64,000 nucleotides of DNA from Alphaproteobacteria bacterium (GCA_025359785.1 JANYET010000066.1:1-64000), one strand, 5' to 3'. Positions 29,237-41,131 are shown, counted from the first letter of the stretch. The notes: generated by a model not told the origin, from the letters alone. Numbers and translations are program-made.

Positions 29237-30112
29237 ATGACGTCACCGATCAACAAGCTGGGCCTCGGCTCCGGACAGTTCGGCCTGGATCAGCAGGCTG
29301 GCGCCCGCGGTCGGCCGCGCGACCAGGAAGCCCGCGAAATCCTGAGCATCGCCGCGCGCTCCGGCCTGGGCGTGCTTGAGATCGGCCGCCATCCCAATTC
29401 CGCCGAAATCACCCTCGGCCAGGTGCTGCCCAAGCCGCAGCCGTTCAAGCTCACCGTCACCACCGTGCGCCCCGACCGCGGGGCCGACCTGGTGGAGGCT
29501 GAGATCCGCGCGCAGTTCGCCCGCCTCGGCGTCGCCGCCGTCGATGCGATCCTGGCGCCATCGGCCACCGATCTCTTCAGCCCGCATGGGCCGGAACTCT
29601 GGGAGCGCCTGCGCAAGCTGCGCGACGAGGGCCTGTGCAAGAAGATCGGCGTCTCGGTCTATGCCTCCGACGATCCAGTGGGTCTGGCCAAGCGCTTCAA
29701 GCCGGACCTGATCCAGGCGCCGGCCTCGTTGCTCGATCAGCGGATGCTGATCGACGGCACGCTCTCGGAACTGGCCGGCATGGGGATCGAGATCCATCTG
29801 CGCTCGATCTTCCTGAACGGCCTGCTGTTCCTGCCGCCCGACCGGGCGCCCAACCATCTGAAGGCCGCCGCCGGCCGGATCAGCCGCGCGCGCCGCCTGA
29901 TCGCCGAGGGTCGCTCCGATCCGCTGCAGGCCGCCCTGGGTTTTGCCCTGTCGCGGCCGGAAGCCTCCTGCGTCCTGGTGGGCGTGGCGTCCGCCGCCGA
30001 AATGTCCGCGGTCGTGGCCGCCGCCATGAGCCCGCCGCCGGACCTCGACTGGGATGAAATGGCGCTGGACGATCCCGACGCGCTCGATCCCCGCGCCTGG
30101 GCCGCGGCCTGA
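29237..30112 (+). CDS. aldo/keto reductase family protein with altered active site
   Basis: TIM-barrel protein of 291 aa in the aldo/keto reductase superfamily (LGLGSGQFGLDQQAGARG, AREILSIAARSGLGVLEIG, KKIGVSVYASDDP, IQAPASLLDQRMLIDGTLSE). The catalytic tetrad is largely lost: the usual Asp is Glu (VLEIG), the Tyr position holds His (GRHPNSAE), the Lys may remain (FKLTVTT) and the usual LHS His reads Pro (ILAPSAT). NADP binding by the C-terminal CVLVGVASAAEM may persist. It may be a non-reductase or sugar-binding relative. The next gene is convergent, four bases away. Confidence 0.82.
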   Translation: MTSPINKLGLGSGQFGLDQQAGARGRPRDQEAREILSIAARSGLGVLEIGRHPNSAEITLGQVLPKPQPFKLTVTTVRPDRGADLVEAEIRAQFARLGVAAVDAILAPSATDLFSPHGPELWERLRKLRDEGLCKKIGVSVYASDDPVGLAKRFKPDLIQAPASLLDQRMLIDGTLSELAGMGIEIHLRSIFLNGLLFLPPDRAPNHLKAAAGRISRARRLIAEGRSDPLQAALGFALSRPEASCVLVGVASAAEMSAVVAAAMSPPPDLDWDEMALDDPDALDPRAWAAA

Positions 30113-30116
30113 CGAC

Positions 30117-33053
<2,937 letters not shown>

Positions 33054-33156
33054 AGGTCGGATTTACTCAGCTTGCACGGAGCGAGACCTCGCAAGCGACT
33101 CTCCCCCTGCAACCACAACGCGCCACCAGGCGAAGCGTTGCGCTCGACGGCCGCCC

Positions 33157-34359
33157 CTATTCAAAAGGCCGATCCAGACTGGGCTGTGGCTGGGTGAACC
33201 AGGCCGCGCCGTCCGTCGTGACATGGAAATGGTCTTCCAGCCGGACGCCGAAGGTTTCCGGGACGACGATCATCGGCTCGTTGGAGAAGCACATGCCGGG
33301 CGCGAGCGGGGTCTTGTCGCCGCGCACCAGGTAGGGCGCCTCGTGAATGGCCAGGCCGATGCCGTGGCCGGTCCGATGCGGCAGGCCGGGCAGCGCATAG
33401 TCGGGGCCGAACCCCGCGGCCTCGAGCACCCGCCGCGCCACGGCGTCGATTTCCTCGCAGGGCACGCCGGGCTTCACCGCCGCGAAGGCCGCCGCCTGCG
33501 CGCGCTTTTCCACATCCCACACGTGGCGCTGTTCGGCCGACGGCGTCCCGAAGACGTAGGTGCGGGTGATGTCGGAGTTGTAGCCCTGAACCCTGCAGCC
33601 GGTGTCGATGAGGACGATCTCGCCCTCGGCCAGTCTCTGCTCGCCGGGCAGGCCGTGCGGATAGGCGCTGGCGACCCCGAACTGCACCGCGCAGAACGAC
33701 GAGCCGTCGTCAGCCCCCAGGGCCCGATGCGCCTGGTCGATGAAGCGGCGGACGACGGTGGTGGTGATCCCGGACGACAGGATGCGCGCGGCCCGGCGAT
33801 GGACCTCCAGGGTCATGGCCTTGGCCTGGCGCATCAGCGCCAGTTCGGCCGACGACTTGATCATCCGGCAGCCGTCGACGATGGGCGCGCCGTCCACTGG
33901 AGCGATGTCCGGAGCGGCCTTGCGCAGACCGTGGAACGCGAAGAACGGCAAGGCCGGGTCGATGGCCAGCGTGCGCCGGCCGAGCTTGCGCAGTTCGTCG
34001 GCCACAAGCGCGTAGGGGTTCTCGTGCTCCTCCCAGAGCGCGATGGTCGCCGTGATCCCAAGGCTCGCCTGCAGCGAGCCGAGCTCGAAGCGCGGGCAGA
34101 TCATCACCGGCCCGCCTTCGCGCGGCAGGATCATCGCCACCAGCCGTTCCGTGGCGTTCCATCCGACCCCGGTGAAATAGCGCAGCGATGGCCCGGCCCC
34201 GATGATCAGGGCCTCCGCGCCGATCTCGTCCATCAGGGCCTGGGCGCGCGCCAGGCGCTGGGCGCGCTCGGCGGCGGTGATGGCGGGCGCTGGGTTCGGC
34301 CAGGGCCGCAGGGCCGCGAGTTCCGCCTCGAGCGTCGATCCGCCGATACCGCTGGTCAT
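33157..34359 (-). CDS. M24 family aminopeptidase (Xaa-Pro peptidase type)
   Basis: Dinuclear metal peptidase (400 aa) of the pita-bread M24 fold. The N-terminal creatinase-like domain (IIGAGPSLRYFTGVGWNATE) is followed by the catalytic domain with ligands in VLIDTGCRVQGYNSDITRTY (two Asp), GLPHRTGHGIGLAIHEAPYL (His), CFSNEPMIV (Glu) and VRLEDHF (Glu). The site is complete. It probably cleaves X-Pro dipeptides or peptides in the cytoplasm. The ATG at 34359 is chosen one codon after a TTG. Confidence 0.93.
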   Translation of the reverse strand: MTSGIGGSTLEAELAALRPWPNPAPAITAAERAQRLARAQALMDEIGAEALIIGAGPSLRYFTGVGWNATERLVAMILPREGGPVMICPRFELGSLQASLGITATIALWEEHENPYALVADELRKLGRRTLAIDPALPFFAFHGLRKAAPDIAPVDGAPIVDGCRMIKSSAELALMRQAKAMTLEVHRRAARILSSGITTTVVRRFIDQAHRALGADDGSSFCAVQFGVASAYPHGLPGEQRLAEGEIVLIDTGCRVQGYNSDITRTYVFGTPSAEQRHVWDVEKRAQAAAFAAVKPGVPCEEIDAVARRVLEAAGFGPDYALPGLPHRTGHGIGLAIHEAPYLVRGDKTPLAPGMCFSNEPMIVVPETFGVRLEDHFHVTTDGAAWFTQPQPSLDRPFE

Positions 34360-34413
34360 CAATCCGCTCTCCGCTCTGGCGTCCTTCTATGTCGCCAAAT
34401 AGAACCATGAGCC

Positions 34414-35325
34414 ATGGCTGGAAGTCAGGATTTCGCCGCGGACCCGCGCAATGCGGACCTTCGGATCTATGTGAACGGCGCGCTCGTCCCGCGCAGAGAG
34501 GCGAAGGTCTCGGTCTTCGATGCGGGCTTCGTCCTGGGCGACGGAGTGTGGGAGGGCCTGCGGCTGCACAAGGGCCGCCTGCTGTTCCTGGAGACCCACC
34601 TCGACCGGCTCTACGCCGGCCTGGCGACGATTGAACTCGACATCGGCCTGACGCGCGAGGCGCTGGCGGCGGAGATCGAACGGACCGTCGCGGCGAACGG
34701 CATGACCGACGGCGCGCACCTGCGGCTGATGGTGACGCGCGGCGAGAAGGCGGCGGCCAACCAGGATCCGCGCAACTGGCTGGGCAAGCCCACCATCGTG
34801 ATCACCGCCGAGTACAAAGAACCGTCGCCGGCCATCGTCACCCAGGGCCTGTCGCTGTTCACGTCACAGGTCCGCTGTACGCCGGCTCACATGTTCGACA
34901 TGCGGATGAATTCGCATTCGCGGCTCAACCTGATCACCGCGCTGCTCGAGGCGATCAAGGCGGGGGCGGACGAGGCGGTGATGCTGGATCCCGGCGAACA
35001 TGTCGCCAGCTGCAACGCGACCAACCTCTTCTGGGTCAGGGACGGGCGGGTGCGGACCTCATCCGGTCAGTTCTGCTTCAACGGGGTGACGCGGGCCAAG
35101 GTGATCGCGCTCTGCGAGGCCAACGCCATCCCGATCGAGCAGGGCCACTTCCAGCTGTCGGACCTGCACGGGGCCGACGAGGCGTTCGTCACCGGCACCT
35201 TCGGCGGCCTGACGCCAGTGCGCGAGGTGGACGGTCGTGGTCTGCCGCAGGCCTTGCCGGGGCCGGTGACGACCCGGCTGCGGGCCCTCTATGCGGCGCT
35301 GAAGGACGCCGACGCCGGGCGATGA
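34414..35325 (+). CDS. class-IV aminotransferase-like protein, catalytic Lys not found
   Basis: Protein of 303 aa with the fold-type IV PLP aminotransferase layout (BCAT, D-amino-acid transaminase): YVNGALVPRREAKVSVFDAG, LGDGVWEGLRLHKGRLLFLE, THLDRLYAGL, and late GVTRAKVIALCEANAIPIEQ and VTGTFGGLTPVREVDGRGLP. The expected Schiff-base lysine region reads MRMNSHSRLNLITALL, and no Lys occurs between residues 136 and 181. The usual catalytic-loop Glu (SEGxxxNLF) is Ser199 (VASCNATNLF). It may be inactive or act differently. It overlaps the sulfotransferase-like gene by four bases, so the two are coupled. Confidence 0.85.
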   Translation: MAGSQDFAADPRNADLRIYVNGALVPRREAKVSVFDAGFVLGDGVWEGLRLHKGRLLFLETHLDRLYAGLATIELDIGLTREALAAEIERTVAANGMTDGAHLRLMVTRGEKAAANQDPRNWLGKPTIVITAEYKEPSPAIVTQGLSLFTSQVRCTPAHMFDMRMNSHSRLNLITALLEAIKAGADEAVMLDPGEHVASCNATNLFWVRDGRVRTSSGQFCFNGVTRAKVIALCEANAIPIEQGHFQLSDLHGADEAFVTGTFGGLTPVREVDGRGLPQALPGPVTTRLRALYAALKDADAGR

Positions 35326-36050
35326 CCGTGCGGATCGCCATGTGGTCGGGGCCTCGCAATATCTCCACGGCGATGATGCGGTCGTTCGAGAACCGCCAGG
35401 ACTGCGCGGTGGTCGATGAGCCGTTCTACGCGGCCTATCTGGCTGGGACCGGCCTCGATCATCCGATGACGGCCGAGGTGCTAGCGTCGCAATCCCAGGA
35501 CTGGAGGATGGTGGCGAGGGCGCTCATCGAGGACGATCCAGCGCCGGTCTTCTATCAGAAGCACATGACCCATCACATGCTGCCTGAGTTCGGGCTGGAT
35601 TGGATGGCGGACTGCCGCAACGCCTTCCTGATCCGCGATCCGGCGGCGGTGCTGGCGTCCTATGTCCGCAAGCGCGCCGAGGTGACCCTGGAGGACATCG
35701 GGGTGGTCCGGCAGCGGGAGCTGTTCGATCGGGAGGCCAACCGTCTGGGCCACGCGCCGCCGGTCATCGAGGGCGCCGACGTGCTGGCCGATCCGCGCGG
35801 GACTCTTGGCGCGCTCTGCACGGCGCTTGGCGCGCCGTTCCGCGACGAGATGCTGAGCTGGCCGGCTGGTGCTCGGATGAGCGACGGCGTCTGGGCGCCG
35901 GCCTGGTACGAGGCGGTCGAGCGGTCCACGGGCTTCGCGCCGCCCGAGCGTGGCCCGGCCGCGGCCCTGACCGGCGACCTCAGGAAGATCGCCGATCAGG
36001 CGCGGCCGCACTACGAAGCGCTCGCGCGGTGGAAGCTCGCGGCCGCCTAG
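35322..36050 (+). CDS. sulfotransferase-like P-loop protein
   Basis: Protein of 242 aa with a sulfotransferase-type fold: the 5'-phosphosulfate-binding-like loop MWSGPRNISTAMMRSFENR lies at the N-terminus, followed by DEPFYAAYL, VFYQKHMTHHML, and the 3'-phosphate-binding-like FLIRDPAAVLASY. It is translationally coupled to the class-IV aminotransferase-like gene. In plants, related proteins are reported to be fused or linked with BCAT-like domains, to the best of my memory, which supports a functional pair. The substrate is unknown. It ends with a four-base convergent overlap. Confidence 0.85.
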   Translation: MTVRIAMWSGPRNISTAMMRSFENRQDCAVVDEPFYAAYLAGTGLDHPMTAEVLASQSQDWRMVARALIEDDPAPVFYQKHMTHHMLPEFGLDWMADCRNAFLIRDPAAVLASYVRKRAEVTLEDIGVVRQRELFDREANRLGHAPPVIEGADVLADPRGTLGALCTALGAPFRDEMLSWPAGARMSDGVWAPAWYEAVERSTGFAPPERGPAAALTGDLRKIADQARPHYEALARWKLAAA

Positions 36051-36913
36051 ACCAGGTTGCGCTTGTAGAGGGCGCTGAGTTCGGTCCAGGCTTTTTCCGC
36101 GCCGGCCTCGTTGTAGACGGCGCTGCCCTTGACGCACCAACCGTGCTGGCAGCCATCGTAGACCAGGACGGTCGCCTTTTTGCCGGCGTCGGCGAAGGCC
36201 TTCTTCAGCACGTCCTTATCGGTGGGCGCGCGGGCGTCGTCGTTGGCCGCGACCGCCGAATAGATCTCGGCCTTCATCTTGGGAATCAGCAGGTGCGGGC
36301 TCGCTGGCGTCTGGGTGACCAGGCCGCCGCCATGGCAGGTCATGCCGGCGCCGACGCGGTCGGGCGCGGCGGCCGCCGTGCGGTAGACCATGGGGCCGCC
36401 CATGCAATAGCCCTGGGTCCCGGCCTTCTTCTTCTTGTCGGTCTGAGGCTGGGCGTCGAGGAAGGCCAGGAAGGCGGGCGCGTCATTTTCCACCGCGCCG
36501 GGGCCGGTCGCGGAGCCAGCCAGCGCCATGAACTTCGGGCGATCATCCGGCTTGGCGAAGTCGAGGCCGGCGGTCACCTCGGTCGCCTTGCCCTTGCGGT
36601 AAAAGGGATTGGGCACGAGCACCACATAACCTTGGGCAGCCAGCCGCCGGCCCATGTCGCGGAACGCCGGACGCAGACCCATGATGTCGGTCCAGATCAG
36701 GACAGCGGGCCATTTGCCTTTACCCTTGGGATAGAACAGCGCGGCGTCGGCCGTGCCGTCCGGCGTCTTCACATCGACGTCCCTCTCGACGACGGTTTCC
36801 TCGGCGCGGGCCAGTGTAGCCGCGAGCGCGGCGGCGGCGGCGGCCGACAGCCCGAAGGCCCGGCGCGAAAAACGCGGATCGACTAGGTCTTGGCGGATAT
36901 CGTCGTCGCACAT
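36047..36913 (-). CDS. dienelactone hydrolase family protein, Tat-exported
   Basis: Alpha/beta hydrolase of the dienelactone hydrolase family (288 aa). The ATG at 36913 follows GGGAGAG. The N-terminus carries a twin-arginine signal, RFSRRAFGLSAAAAAALAA, so folded export is likely. The nucleophile Cys is in TQGYCMGGPMVY, a partner Asp lies near ANDDARAP and the His is in DGCQHGWCVKG, giving the Cys-Asp-His triad typical of the family. It acts on lactones or esters in the periplasm. The convergent sulfotransferase-like gene overlaps its 3' end by four bases. Confidence 0.92.
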   Translation of the reverse strand: MCDDDIRQDLVDPRFSRRAFGLSAAAAAALAATLARAEETVVERDVDVKTPDGTADAALFYPKGKGKWPAVLIWTDIMGLRPAFRDMGRRLAAQGYVVLVPNPFYRKGKATEVTAGLDFAKPDDRPKFMALAGSATGPGAVENDAPAFLAFLDAQPQTDKKKKAGTQGYCMGGPMVYRTAAAAPDRVGAGMTCHGGGLVTQTPASPHLLIPKMKAEIYSAVAANDDARAPTDKDVLKKAFADAGKKATVLVYDGCQHGWCVKGSAVYNEAGAEKAWTELSALYKRNLV

Positions 36914-36999
36914 GGCGCTCTCTCCCTGGGATTTCGACCGCAAGGGTCGGCGCCAATGTTACGGCGTTATTTCTGGGAGGGAAGCGGCGGTTTGGTGGC

Positions 37000-37119
37000 T
37001 CAGCCGGCCTTGGTTTTCCGCAGGCTGAGCCGGCCCAGGCGGATCAGGGCGGCCAGCCGTTCGTCGCGGGGCCGCGGATCGCGGGACGGGCTGTTACGCG
37101 ACTTGGGCGTCAACATCAT
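37000..37119 (-). CDS. possible small basic protein, 39 aa
   Basis: Short frame starting ATG ATG at 37119/37116 inside the last codons of the response regulator gene in another frame, and ending TGA at 37000. The product has N-terminal MMLTPKSRNSPSRDPRPRDE and C-terminal RLAALIRLGRLSLRKTKAG. About 36 of 39 codon third positions are G or C, as in the genes around. The C-terminal half could form an amphipathic basic helix. No strong ribosome-binding site was found, so translational coupling to the upstream gene would be needed. It may be spurious. Confidence 0.4.
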   Translation of the reverse strand: MMLTPKSRNSPSRDPRPRDERLAALIRLGRLSLRKTKAG

Positions 37120-38590
37120 CGGCGTGGTCATCGGAACCCCCCTTGATCACGTCTTCCAGGCCCTGTTCGCGGACCTTGCGGTAGAGCGTCGAGCGGCCGA
37201 TGCCGAGGCGTCTGGCGACCTCGCTCATGTGGCCGGCGTAGATTTCGATGGCGAGCTGGATGAGGTCGCGCTCGATCTCTTCCAGGGTCCGCAGGTGGCC
37301 GCGCTCGTCGAGAATGCGGACTGGAACCGCGAGCGAGGCCTCCGGCATCAGCTGGGCGGCGGTCGGCGGCCCTGCCGCATAGGCCGGCGCGGGCTCGCCG
37401 ACGGGGGCCGGCGGCGCGACGCCGGAGATCGCCGGGAAGTCGTGCGGCTGCAGGTAGGGCGCGTCGGCCAGCACGATGGCGCGATAGACCGCGTTCTCCA
37501 GTTGGCGGACGTTGCCCGGCCAGTCGAAGGCCGCGAGATAGGCCATGGTCTCGGGCGTCGCGCCGACGACGGATTTGTTTTCCTCGACGTTGAACCGCTT
37601 CACGAAGCAGTCGACGAGGGCCGGCACGTCTTCCTTGCGGTCGCGGAGCGCCGGCGCCTCGATCGGGAAAACGTTCAGGCGATAGAACAGGTCCTCGCGG
37701 AAGCGGCCTTCCTTGACCGCGTTGGAGAGGTCGCGATTGGTCGCCGAGACGATGCGAACGTCGACCTTGATCGGGCGCTTGCCGCCGACCGCGTCGATCT
37801 CGCCTTCCTGCAGGGCGCGCAGCAGCTTGACCTGGATGTCGAGCGGCAGTTCGCCGACCTCGTCCAGGAACAAGGTGCCGCCGTTGGCCTCCATGAACTT
37901 GCCGAGGTGCTTATCGGTGGCGCCGGTGAAGCTGCCCTTCTCGTGGCCGAAGAGGATCGATTCCACCAGGTTCTCGGGGATCGCGCCGCAGTTGACGGCC
38001 ACGAAGGGCTTGCCGGCCCGTTCGGACGAGCCGTGGACGGCCCGGGCGATGACTTCCTTGCCGACGCCGCTTTCGCCGCTGATCAGGATTGGGATCGAGG
38101 ACTTGGCCGCCCGCTCGCCCAGGCGCTTGACCATGGTCATGGCGGCCGAGGCGCCGATCAGGTCGTCGAAGCTGGTGCGGTTGGCGGTGTGCTTCTTCAG
38201 CCGGTCCACTTCGCCGCGTAGCTGGCCCATGGACAGTGCATTGCGGATCGAGACGATGATCCGTTCCGGCGCGGCCGGCTTGATGAAGAAGTCCAGCGCG
38301 CCGGCCTGCATGGCCGATACGATCGTATCGACGCCGCCGGTGGCGGTGACCACGATCACCGGCTGATTGAAGCTGCGCGCCCGCATCTCGACCAGGGTGT
38401 CCTGGCCCGACATGCCGGGCATGACGAGGTCGAGCAGCACCACGTCGATGCCGCCGCCGGCCCCCAGGCGTTCGATTGCCTGGTCGCCGTTCTCGGCGTG
38501 CAGGACCGCGAAGCCTTCGCGTTCCAGCACCGCCTGGATCAGCCGACGTTGAGTCGGGTCGTCATCGACGACGAGGACCGTTTTGGCCAT
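37094..38590 (-). CDS. sigma-54 dependent response regulator (NtrC type, TacA-like)
   Basis: Protein of 498 aa from the ATG at 38590. The receiver domain at 1-120 has Asp10/Asp11, phospho-acceptor Asp54 (VLLDLVMPG) and Lys104 (FFIKP). The AAA+ domain has Walker A GESGVGKE, GSFTGAT (a GAFTGA-type sigma-54 contact loop), GTLFLDEVGELPL and the arginine-finger region NRDLSNAVKEGRFREDLFYR. The C-terminal Fis-type helix-turn-helix is MSEVARRLGIGRSTLYRKV. The N-terminus MAKTVLVVDDDPTQRRLIQA resembles Caulobacter TacA, a regulator of stalk formation, but orthology is unproven. No kinase gene is adjacent. Confidence 0.93.
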   Translation of the reverse strand: MAKTVLVVDDDPTQRRLIQAVLEREGFAVLHAENGDQAIERLGAGGGIDVVLLDLVMPGMSGQDTLVEMRARSFNQPVIVVTATGGVDTIVSAMQAGALDFFIKPAAPERIIVSIRNALSMGQLRGEVDRLKKHTANRTSFDDLIGASAAMTMVKRLGERAAKSSIPILISGESGVGKEVIARAVHGSSERAGKPFVAVNCGAIPENLVESILFGHEKGSFTGATDKHLGKFMEANGGTLFLDEVGELPLDIQVKLLRALQEGEIDAVGGKRPIKVDVRIVSATNRDLSNAVKEGRFREDLFYRLNVFPIEAPALRDRKEDVPALVDCFVKRFNVEENKSVVGATPETMAYLAAFDWPGNVRQLENAVYRAIVLADAPYLQPHDFPAISGVAPPAPVGEPAPAYAAGPPTAAQLMPEASLAVPVRILDERGHLRTLEEIERDLIQLAIEIYAGHMSEVARRLGIGRSTLYRKVREQGLEDVIKGGSDDHADDVDAQVA

Positions 38591-38776
38591 TTGAAGACAC
38601 CCACCGTGACCGGCCTCGCGTCTCATGAACGGAGGCTCCTGTTGTCACGAATTGATACAGGGCAGGCGTAAAGACCGCGTTTCGGAGACGTGAGTCGGAT
38701 GTTAACGGCGAAGGTCCCGATGCCGGCGCCAAGCCGCTGCAATCGTAGTGTCACCAACGGCGGATATCGCGCACCC

Positions 38777-40594
38777 ATGCTTGCCTTGAAAGTCTTCGCC
38801 GTCGCGGGCGCCATCGCCGCCGTCCTGGCGGTCTCGCCGCCGGCCACGGCGGAGCCGGCGCATAACGTGATCATCTTCGTCGCCGATGGCCTCAGGGCGC
38901 ATTCGGTGACGCCGCGGACCGCGCCAGCGCTGGCGGCGGTGCGTGACGAGGGTGTCGATTTTCGCAACAGCCACTCGCTCTATCCGACGGTCACCACGGC
39001 CAACGCCTCGGCGATCGCCACAGGCCACCTGCTGGCCGACACGGGTGATTTCGCCAATCTGCTTTACGTCGGCGCGCCGTTCGCCGCGCCCTACGGCACG
39101 CCGCTGGGCGACGCCGAGGACGACGCGATGCTGGGTCTGATGAACCAGCGCTTCGGGGGAAACTATCTCGGTGAAACGAGCCTGCTGCAGGCCGCGCGCG
39201 CCAAGGGCTACGCCACCGCGGCCATCGGCAAGACCGGCCCGGTCGGCGTGCAGGACGTGACCGCGCGCGACGGCAAGGGCACGATCGTCCTGGACTCCAC
39301 CTATGGCGGCGAGGGCGCGATCGCGCTGGCTCCGGAGATCGCCGCGGCGATCGAGAACGCCGGTCTCGCCCCCAGCCCACCGCGTCGGGGTCCGGAATTC
39401 AGCGGTGGCGATTTCAAGACGCCGGGGACGCTGCTCGCCAATGTGCCTCAGCAGGACTGGTTCGTGGGCGTGGCGACCAAGGTGCTGCTGCCCCGGTTCA
39501 GGGCATCGGGAAAGCCGTTCGTGATGGTCTTCTGGTCGCTCGATCCGGACGGCACCCAGCACGGCCACGGCGATAGCCTGAACAGCCTGATCCCCGGCAT
39601 CAACGGGCCGACCTCGCTGGCTGCCGTGCGCAATGCGTCCAACGACCTGCAGGCACTGCGCGATGCGTTGAAGGCCCAGGGGCTCGACGCCACCACCGAC
39701 ATCGTGGTCACCGCCGACCACGGCTTTTCCACCAAGTCGCTGGAGAGCCCAGGCAGCGTCGCGGCGACGTTCTCCTATCCGGACGTGAAGCCGGGTTTCC
39801 TGCCGCGCGGCTTTCTGGGCATCGACCTGGCCAAGGCGCTCGGCCTGCCGCTGTTCAACGGCAAGGGCGCGCCCGTGTCGCCGGAGCAAGGTATCTATCC
39901 TCGGGGTGGTGCGCTGCTGGGCCGCGATCCCGCGCACCCGTCACTGGTCGTGGCGCCCAACGGCGGCTCGGACCTGATCTATCTGCCGGGGCCGGACGCG
40001 AAGGCGCTGGCGCCGCGCGTGGTCGAGGCCCTGACGCGGCAGGGCTATACCGGGGCGATTTTCGTCAACGATGCGCTGGGCGCCATTCCCGGAAGCCTGC
40101 CGATGAGCCGGATCGGGCTGATCGGCTCAGCGCGCACCCCGCAGCCTGCCATCGTGGTTTCGTTCAGGAGCTGGTCCACCGGCTGCGCTGACCCGGAAAT
40201 GTGCGGTGCCGAGATCGCCGATTCCGGCCAACAGCAGGGTCAGGGCATCCATGGCGCGTTCGGCCGCCAGGACACCCATAACTTCATGGCCGCCATCGGC
40301 CCGGACTTCAAACGCCGCTTCGCCGATCCTGCGCCGGTCAGTAATGCTGACTGGGCCCAGACCTTGGCCAAGGTGCTGGGGCTGGAGCTTTCCACCCGCG
40401 GCCACGCACTGGGCCGGGTGATGAGCGAGGCGCTGACCGGCGGCCGGCCGCCGCCGGCGGTCCGGGCGATCACCATCCGGTCGGAGCCGGCGGCCAATGG
40501 CTTTATCACTGTGCTCAACGCCCAGCAGGCGGCCGGCTCAACCTATTTCGACGCGGCCGGGATGCCGGGCCGGACCCTGGGCCTGAAACCCTAG
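38777..40594 (+). CDS. secreted alkaline phosphatase superfamily phosphodiesterase
   Basis: Exported protein of 605 aa (ATG at 38777; signal peptide ending SPPATA-EP). It belongs to the type I phosphodiesterase/nucleotide pyrophosphatase group: FVADGLRAHSV (metal Asp), YPTVTTANASAIATGH (nucleophile Thr73), LDPDGTQHGHGD (Asp and His), VTADHGFST (Asp-His) and a late QDTHNFMAAIGP (His). The metal sites look complete. It may cleave nucleotides or phosphodiesters in the periplasm. A weak start context and an upstream frame to 38690 leave the exact N-terminus slightly open. Confidence 0.9.
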   Translation: MLALKVFAVAGAIAAVLAVSPPATAEPAHNVIIFVADGLRAHSVTPRTAPALAAVRDEGVDFRNSHSLYPTVTTANASAIATGHLLADTGDFANLLYVGAPFAAPYGTPLGDAEDDAMLGLMNQRFGGNYLGETSLLQAARAKGYATAAIGKTGPVGVQDVTARDGKGTIVLDSTYGGEGAIALAPEIAAAIENAGLAPSPPRRGPEFSGGDFKTPGTLLANVPQQDWFVGVATKVLLPRFRASGKPFVMVFWSLDPDGTQHGHGDSLNSLIPGINGPTSLAAVRNASNDLQALRDALKAQGLDATTDIVVTADHGFSTKSLESPGSVAATFSYPDVKPGFLPRGFLGIDLAKALGLPLFNGKGAPVSPEQGIYPRGGALLGRDPAHPSLVVAPNGGSDLIYLPGPDAKALAPRVVEALTRQGYTGAIFVNDALGAIPGSLPMSRIGLIGSARTPQPAIVVSFRSWSTGCADPEMCGAEIADSGQQQGQGIHGAFGRQDTHNFMAAIGPDFKRRFADPAPVSNADWAQTLAKVLGLELSTRGHALGRVMSEALTGGRPPPAVRAITIRSEPAANGFITVLNAQQAAGSTYFDAAGMPGRTLGLKP

Positions 40595-41106
40595 GTTCGC
40601 GCTCGATGGGGTCTGCGGCCGGGCTTGGCCTGGTCGCCGATCCGCCAGCCGGCCGGGCACGCGCCCACCAGCCGGAAGCGGCGGCTCTGTCGCACCGTCC
40701 CGACGCCGTTCGCGTCGAACAGCGGCGTAAGCGCGAAGTTCAGCCGAAAGTCGCGGTCCAGATCGCCCAGGGTGGAGGCGCTGACCGTGAACGCCTGGCC
40801 GTGGGCCCGGCAGCTCAGCACCCATTCGCGGTCCTTGAGCAGCGGCAGGGTGGTGTCCTCGCACGGCTGGCCATTGATCTCGGCGCGAGCGCGCACGAAG
40901 CTTTCGCGCAACGCGCTGTCGGCGCAGACGAAGACCGCGGCCCCTTGAGCGGGTGTCACCTCGGTCAGCTGCACGAGCCACAGCTGCGGCGGGTCGATCG
41001 CCTGTTGCCGGGTCAGGATCTGCGCGGTGGTGTCGCCGCCAAGGTCGCAGGCTGAGAGCCCGATGAGCAGGAGTGCGGCCAGGCCGAGGCGGGCGGCGCC
41101 GATCAT
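40591..41106 (-). CDS. hypothetical lipoprotein
   Basis: Protein of 171 aa with a lipobox (LLIGLSAC, Cys20), predicted to be an outer- or inner-membrane lipoprotein. After the acylated Cys comes an unrecognised domain with several further cysteines (FVCADSALRES, QPCEDTTLPL, VLSCRAHGQ, LVGACPAGWR), which may form two disulfides. It has a basic C-terminus, RPHRART. It lies downstream of the BlaI/M56 pair on the same strand with a 25-base gap, so it may belong to that operon. It converges with the phosphodiesterase gene. Confidence 0.75.
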   Translation of the reverse strand: MIGAARLGLAALLLIGLSACDLGGDTTAQILTRQQAIDPPQLWLVQLTEVTPAQGAAVFVCADSALRESFVRARAEINGQPCEDTTLPLLKDREWVLSCRAHGQAFTVSASTLGDLDRDFRLNFALTPLFDANGVGTVRQSRRFRLVGACPAGWRIGDQAKPGRRPHRART

Positions 41107-41131
41107 CGGACGATCCTCCTCCGAGGGGCGG

